Shown here: one piece after another, positions 30,911 through 34,363 of the stretch | Position numbering within the stretch: position 1 is the stretch's first letter | Layout: every line of letters starts with the position of its first letter | Origin: Planctomycetota bacterium | GTDB taxonomy: Bacteria > Planctomycetota > Planctomycetia > Gemmatales > Gemmataceae | Direction of reading: 5' to 3' | NCBI GenBank assembly: GCA_021413735.1 | Contig: JAIOPV010000062.1 | Span: forward strand, 1-34,363 | Length of the DNA stretch: 34,363 bases | Notes under the pieces: generated by a model | What the model saw: only the letters and a program-made list of their open reading frames with translations | Database searches by the model: none | What the model was told of the DNA's origin: nothing | Made by a program: the position numbers and the translations under genes

Positions 30911-33685
30911 ATGAACGCGGAACAGGTCCGATTGCAGGACGCAAAGGAACCACAGACCCCCTGGAAGAAGTGGGGACCGTACCTGAGCGAACGGCAATGG
31001 GGAACCGTCCGCGAGGACTACAGCGAAGGCGGCAACGCCTGGGACTACTTCAGCCACGATCAGGCGCGTTCGCGTGCCTATCGTTGGGGCGAAGACGGGA
31101 TCGCGGGCATCTCCGACGACAAACAGCATCTGTGCTTCGCGCTGGCACTCTGGAACGGCAAAGATCCCATCCTGAAGGAGCGTTTGTTCGGGCTGACCAA
31201 CGCCGAGGGGAACCACGGTGAGGACGCAAAGGAGTACTACTTCTACCTCGATAGCACCCCCACGCACTCGTACATGAAGTATCTCTACAAGTACCCACAG
31301 GCTGAATTCCCCTACGACAACCTCGTTCAAACCAACAAGAAGCGAAGTCGTACCGAACTTGAGTACGAGTTGCTCGACACCGGCGTGTTCGACGAGAACC
31401 GTTACTTCGATGTCTTCGTCGAATACGCCAAGGCGTCGCCTGAGGACGTGCTGGTCTGCATCACTGTCCATAACCGCGGACCAGAGGCCGCAGACATCCA
31501 CCTGTTGCCAACCCTGTGGTTCCGGAATGAGTGGTCATGGTTCACCGGACCCGAACGCCCCGCTATGCGGCAAGTTCCCGGAGGCACAACTCGAAGCATT
31601 GTTCAGGCCATCCATCCCGTTGTCGGCGAACGCTACCTGTACTGCGAGAACGACACCCCTTTGCTGTTCACCGAGAACGAAACCAACACGCAGCGGATCT
31701 TCGGCATCCCGAATCGCACGCCCCACGTGAAGGACAGCATCAATAACTGCGTGGTCAACGGACAACAGGGCTGCGTGAATCCGGAGAAGACTGGCAGCAA
31801 GGTCGCGGCGCATTACCAACTCACCGTGCCCGCAGGCGAGTCCCGCGTCGTTAGGGTGCGGTTGTCCGACGTCGCGCCGGCGGCGTTGGTTCAGAGCAAC
31901 GGCACGAAGGGCAGTCCGTTCGGAGATGCGTTCGAGACTGTGATGGATGCTCGGCGAAAGGAAGCCAACGAGTTCTATGCCGAGGTCATTCCGGCATCGC
32001 TCAGTGCTGACGAGAAGAACGTCATGCGGCAAGCGCTGGCTGGCATGATGTGGAGCAAACAGTTTTACCACTACGACGTGGACAAATGGCTCGAAGAACG
32101 CGGTTCCGATCCGTTCAAGGCGAATCGGAAGCAGGCACCGCGGAACGACCACTGGCACCACATGTACAACGGCGACATCATCTCGATGCCGGACAAGTGG
32201 GAATATCCGTGGTACGCGGCGTGGGATCTCGCGTTCCACGTCCTCGCCCTCACGCTTGTCGATCCGGAGTTCGGCAAGCAGCAACTCAAACTGATGCTCC
32301 GCGAACGCTATATGCACCCCAACGGGCAGATCCCGGCCTACGAGTGGAACTTCGGCGACGTGAATCCGCCGGTGCACGCGTGGGCCACCGGGTTCGCTTA
32401 CGCAATTGAAAAGGTGAAGACCGGTGAGGGCGACAAAGACTGGCTGAAGAGCAGTTTCCAGAAATTGCTTCTGAACTTCACCTGGTGGGTGAACCGCAAG
32501 GACCGAACCGGCCGGAACGTGTTCGAGGGTGGGTTCCTGGGTCTGGACAACATCGGCGTGTTCGACCGGAGCTCACCACTGCCAACGGGCGGGTATCTGG
32601 AACAGGCCGATGGCACAGCCTGGATGGCGCTCTTTTCCCTGAACATGCTCGAGATCGCAGCTGAGTTGGCGATGAGCGACCCGGACTATGCCGACATGGC
32701 TCTGAAGTTCACCGAGCACTTCCTGTGGATCGCTTCGTCCATGACGCACATGGGCGGTGAAGTGGGGATGTGGGATGAAGAAGACGGGTTCTTCTACGAT
32801 GTGCTGCGATTGCCAGACGGTCGCGCCGAGCGGTTGAAGGTACGCTCGATGGTGGGTCTGCTGCCACTGTGTGCGACCACGGTGTTCGAAGGGCAACTCC
32901 TGACCAAGTACCCCGAACTCGGCGCGAGGCTCAAGTGGTTCCTCGACTCGCGACCCGAAGTCCGCGCGTCGATCCATGACCCGGGCAAACCCGGCGTTGC
33001 GAACCGTAAACTCGGCGCAATTCTCGACGAGACCAAACTCCGGCGTGTGCTGGAAAAGATGCTCGACGAGAATGAGTTCCTCAGCCCCGTCGGCATCCGC
33101 TCGCTGTCGCGCTTCCATGAGAAGCACCCGTTCGTGATGAACGTGGGTGGTCAGGAGTATCGCGTGGACTACCTCCCGGCCGAGTCCGACACGGGAATGT
33201 TCGGCGGCAACTCGAACTGGCGTGGACCGATCTGGATGCCGGTCAACGCGCTCATAATCCGGGCGTTGTTGCAGTACTACAGCTATTACGGTAACGACTT
33301 CACCGTGGAGTGTCCGACCGGCTCCGGACACCGCATGAACTTGTATCAGGTAGCTGAGGAGATCGCCCGCCGGTTGACCTCCATCTTCACAAAGGACAAG
33401 GATGGTCACCGCCCAGTCTACGGCGGCACCGAGAAGTTCCAGAACGACCCTCACTGGAAGGATCTCATCCTCTTCTACGAATACTTCCATGGCGACAACG
33501 GAGCCGGTCTCGGAGCGAGCCATCAGACCGGTTGGACTGGCATCATCGCTCGGGTCATGCATCTCTTCGCCACCACGACGGCGGAGCAATCGCTCCAATT
33601 CGGCAAGAAAGCTGGGCTTATCGAAGTGGGAAAGACTCCAGCCAAAGCGCTGGCGGTCGAGGGCGTAGCCGCCGGGACAACGTGA
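30911..33685 (+). CDS. MGH1-type glycoside hydrolase (GH63-like)
   Basis: 924 aa from ATG 30911; the ribosome site is weak. An N-terminal beta-domain (about 1-330, NAWDYFSHDQARSRAYRWGE, VCITVHNRGPEAADIHLLPT) is followed by an (alpha/alpha)6 barrel (about 340-900) with QFYHYDVDKWL, WEYPWYAAWDLAFHVLALTL, HPNGQIPAYEWNFGDVNPPV, LDNIGVFDRS and SNWRGPIWMPVNALI (about 766-780). This matches MGH1/GH63 enzymes that hydrolyse glucosyl- or mannosyl-glycerate-type compatible solutes or alpha-glucosides. No signal peptide, so cytosolic. The barrel acid/base residues are expected in the WDL and WNFGD segments by analogy. It is intact and ends the same-strand series starting at 24779. Substrate not proven. 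Confidence 0.88.
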   Translation: MNAEQVRLQDAKEPQTPWKKWGPYLSERQWGTVREDYSEGGNAWDYFSHDQARSRAYRWGEDGIAGISDDKQHLCFALALWNGKDPILKERLFGLTNAEGNHGEDAKEYYFYLDSTPTHSYMKYLYKYPQAEFPYDNLVQTNKKRSRTELEYELLDTGVFDENRYFDVFVEYAKASPEDVLVCITVHNRGPEAADIHLLPTLWFRNEWSWFTGPERPAMRQVPGGTTRSIVQAIHPVVGERYLYCENDTPLLFTENETNTQRIFGIPNRTPHVKDSINNCVVNGQQGCVNPEKTGSKVAAHYQLTVPAGESRVVRVRLSDVAPAALVQSNGTKGSPFGDAFETVMDARRKEANEFYAEVIPASLSADEKNVMRQALAGMMWSKQFYHYDVDKWLEERGSDPFKANRKQAPRNDHWHHMYNGDIISMPDKWEYPWYAAWDLAFHVLALTLVDPEFGKQQLKLMLRERYMHPNGQIPAYEWNFGDVNPPVHAWATGFAYAIEKVKTGEGDKDWLKSSFQKLLLNFTWWVNRKDRTGRNVFEGGFLGLDNIGVFDRSSPLPTGGYLEQADGTAWMALFSLNMLEIAAELAMSDPDYADMALKFTEHFLWIASSMTHMGGEVGMWDEEDGFFYDVLRLPDGRAERLKVRSMVGLLPLCATTVFEGQLLTKYPELGARLKWFLDSRPEVRASIHDPGKPGVANRKLGAILDETKLRRVLEKMLDENEFLSPVGIRSLSRFHEKHPFVMNVGGQEYRVDYLPAESDTGMFGGNSNWRGPIWMPVNALIIRALLQYYSYYGNDFTVECPTGSGHRMNLYQVAEEIARRLTSIFTKDKDGHRPVYGGTEKFQNDPHWKDLILFYEYFHGDNGAGLGASHQTGWTGIIARVMHLFATTTAEQSLQFGKKAGLIEVGKTPAKALAVEGVAAGTT

Positions 33686-33852
33686 TTCGGCTCATCAGAT
33701 GGGTGACTGAGAATTCGGCAGGCCGCGTTCTCAGTCAGTACGCACTGACACGTGCGAAAGCGAACCGAGCAACAGGTGAGGCTGACCTGGCAACCGCCGA
33801 GGCAGAAGTGATCCGAGCCGAGAGACGACAGTTCACCGCAATGCGAACCTGA
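33683..33852 (+). CDS. Possible small gene overlapping the glycosidase stop
   Basis: GTG 33683 overlaps the glycosidase TGA (GTGA); 170 bases lie between GTG and the TGA at 33852 by coordinates, so the exact start frame should be rechecked. The readable protein is about 55 aa: IRLIRWVTENSAGRVLSQYA, then ...GEADLATAEAEVIRAERRQF. It is Ala/Glu/Arg-rich and probably helical. The ending resembles the last helix of outer-membrane efflux proteins, but this is too weak to call. It may be decayed DNA. Confidence 0.25.
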
Positions 33853-34002
33853 AGCGGTATCGACAAGCAACCCGCGGACCAAAGAAGCTGAGACTGCCAC
33901 GCCCGCCACGCACCCGGTTCCCAGAAGCCAAGCACATCACCATCTCACGACTCCTCAACGATGAACAAACGTGATGTGTGGAAAGGGATGGGTGGGTAAA
34001 CC
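33853..34002 (+). other. Degraded region with a protein-like frame
   Basis: A plus frame without a start reads NLKRYRQATRGPKKLRLPRP and then RTRFPEAKHITISRLLNDEQT, ending TGA at about 33975. It may continue the preceding frame after a shift. No family recognised. A stop at 33997-33999 precedes the ParB-like fragment. Confidence 0.35.
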
Positions 34003-34208
34003 AATAACCCGCGATTCAACGACGCCAGCGTCGATGCCGTCGCCGCGTCATTGCGAGCCTTCGGTTTCCGCCAACCTTTGGTCGTTGATGAGCAGCTGAG
34101 CAGGACGCAATCATCGTCGGCCACACGCGGTACAAGCCAGCACCGGAGCTCGGCGTGACCACGGCCTGCGGGTGCCTGGAACCTGCCTCGAAAGGGCGTC
34201 CGTCGTAG
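34003..34208 (+). pseudogene. Frameshifted fragment of a ParB-like / DNA-methylase N-terminal domain
   Basis: NNPRFNDASVDAVAASLRAF, then GFRQPLVVDEQ is followed after a one-base shift near 34100 by AIIVGHTRYKPAPELG. The pattern NPR-ND-AV-AVA-SI--FGFRQPIVVD...IIVGHTR-KAA--LG is the ParB/Srx N-terminal domain found in ParB-like nucleases and in phage or island DNA methyltransferases. There is a stop just before it, a frameshift inside it and an early stop at 34206-34208, with no methylase motifs after. It is a mobile-DNA remnant at the right end. Confidence 0.7.
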
Positions 34209-34363
34209 CCGCTTTGAAACAGGTGTGACCTCACCGAACGAACGTACCAGCCCGGCGGATCACGTACTTCGAGAGCGCAACCGATCTGGCCGCTGGTCGC
34301 GGATCAGCAGGCTCGACGCACGTTCCCGTTGGGAAGGTTTACCCAGCAGTCGCCACTGCGATT
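34209..34363. other. Window end without a recognised gene
   Basis: 155 bp. One frame contains YFESATDLAAGRGSAG but no family is recognised; probably a continuation of the decay zone. Confidence 0.3.

Overview
The window looks like part of a planctomycete chromosome, most likely from the Gemmata group (Gemmataceae). This rests on gene content: DUF1080 and DUF1501 proteins, a Gly-rich secreted 'protocadherin-like' protein pair, an ECF sigma / membrane anti-sigma pair, large PAS-GAF hybrid kinases, an MGH1-type glycosidase and a tmRNA whose tag reads AEPQYSLAV. No rRNA, tRNA or CRISPR array was seen. All assignments come from reading the sequence; no database search was run.

Layout. 1-2.3 kb: the end of one gene, then a divergent tyrosine-recombinase-like integrase on the minus strand, a tandem 12-bp repeat just upstream of it, and the 3' end of a complete tmRNA gene (ssrA, minus). 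This is the usual arrangement of an island inserted at ssrA. 2.8-9.5 kb: a DUF1080 secreted hydrolase (+), then on the minus strand an ECF sigma factor translationally coupled to a membrane anti-sigma-like protein, a damaged 4-oxalocrotonate tautomerase, an RTX-repeat protein and a Tat-exported DUF1501 protein. 9.6-20 kb: a signalling block of three hybrid histidine kinases sharing closely similar kinase-receiver modules (1413, 521 and 948 aa). A small protein resembling the methanogen output domain 1 / V4R group lies between the second and third. Between the first and second kinases are remnants of a FixJ-type regulator and of another hybrid kinase. 20-23.6 kb: an IS3-type remnant, a CxxCH-containing cyclase-fold lipoprotein, a CxxC thioredoxin-like secreted protein, a YceI-like lipoprotein and a BFD-like [2Fe-2S] protein. 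23.7-24.75 kb: a decay zone with an IS630 remnant and consecutive fragments of L-lactate dehydrogenase, polyphosphate glucokinase and acetate kinase. 24.8-33.7 kb: an intact same-strand series of a bile acid:sodium symporter-family transporter, PPK2, an NTF2-like secreted protein, a tandem pair of Gly-rich secreted paralogues, a 68-aa conserved-looking protein and an MGH1/GH63-type glycosidase. 33.7-34.4 kb: another decay zone with a frameshifted ParB-like/DNA-methylase N-terminal fragment.

How it may work together. The three kinases and the small sensory/output protein look like one phosphorelay locus whose classical DNA-binding partner has been lost locally. The 23.7-33.7 kb stretch reads as a carbon/energy-storage locus (polyphosphate and acyl-phosphate chemistry plus a compatible-solute-type glycosidase). 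Its glucokinase, acetate kinase and lactate dehydrogenase have eroded, while PPK2 and the glycosidase remain intact. The main points of interest are the number of recognisable gene corpses, the ssrA-linked integrase that lacks a canonical catalytic arginine, and several short phased or palindromic DNA elements near promoters.
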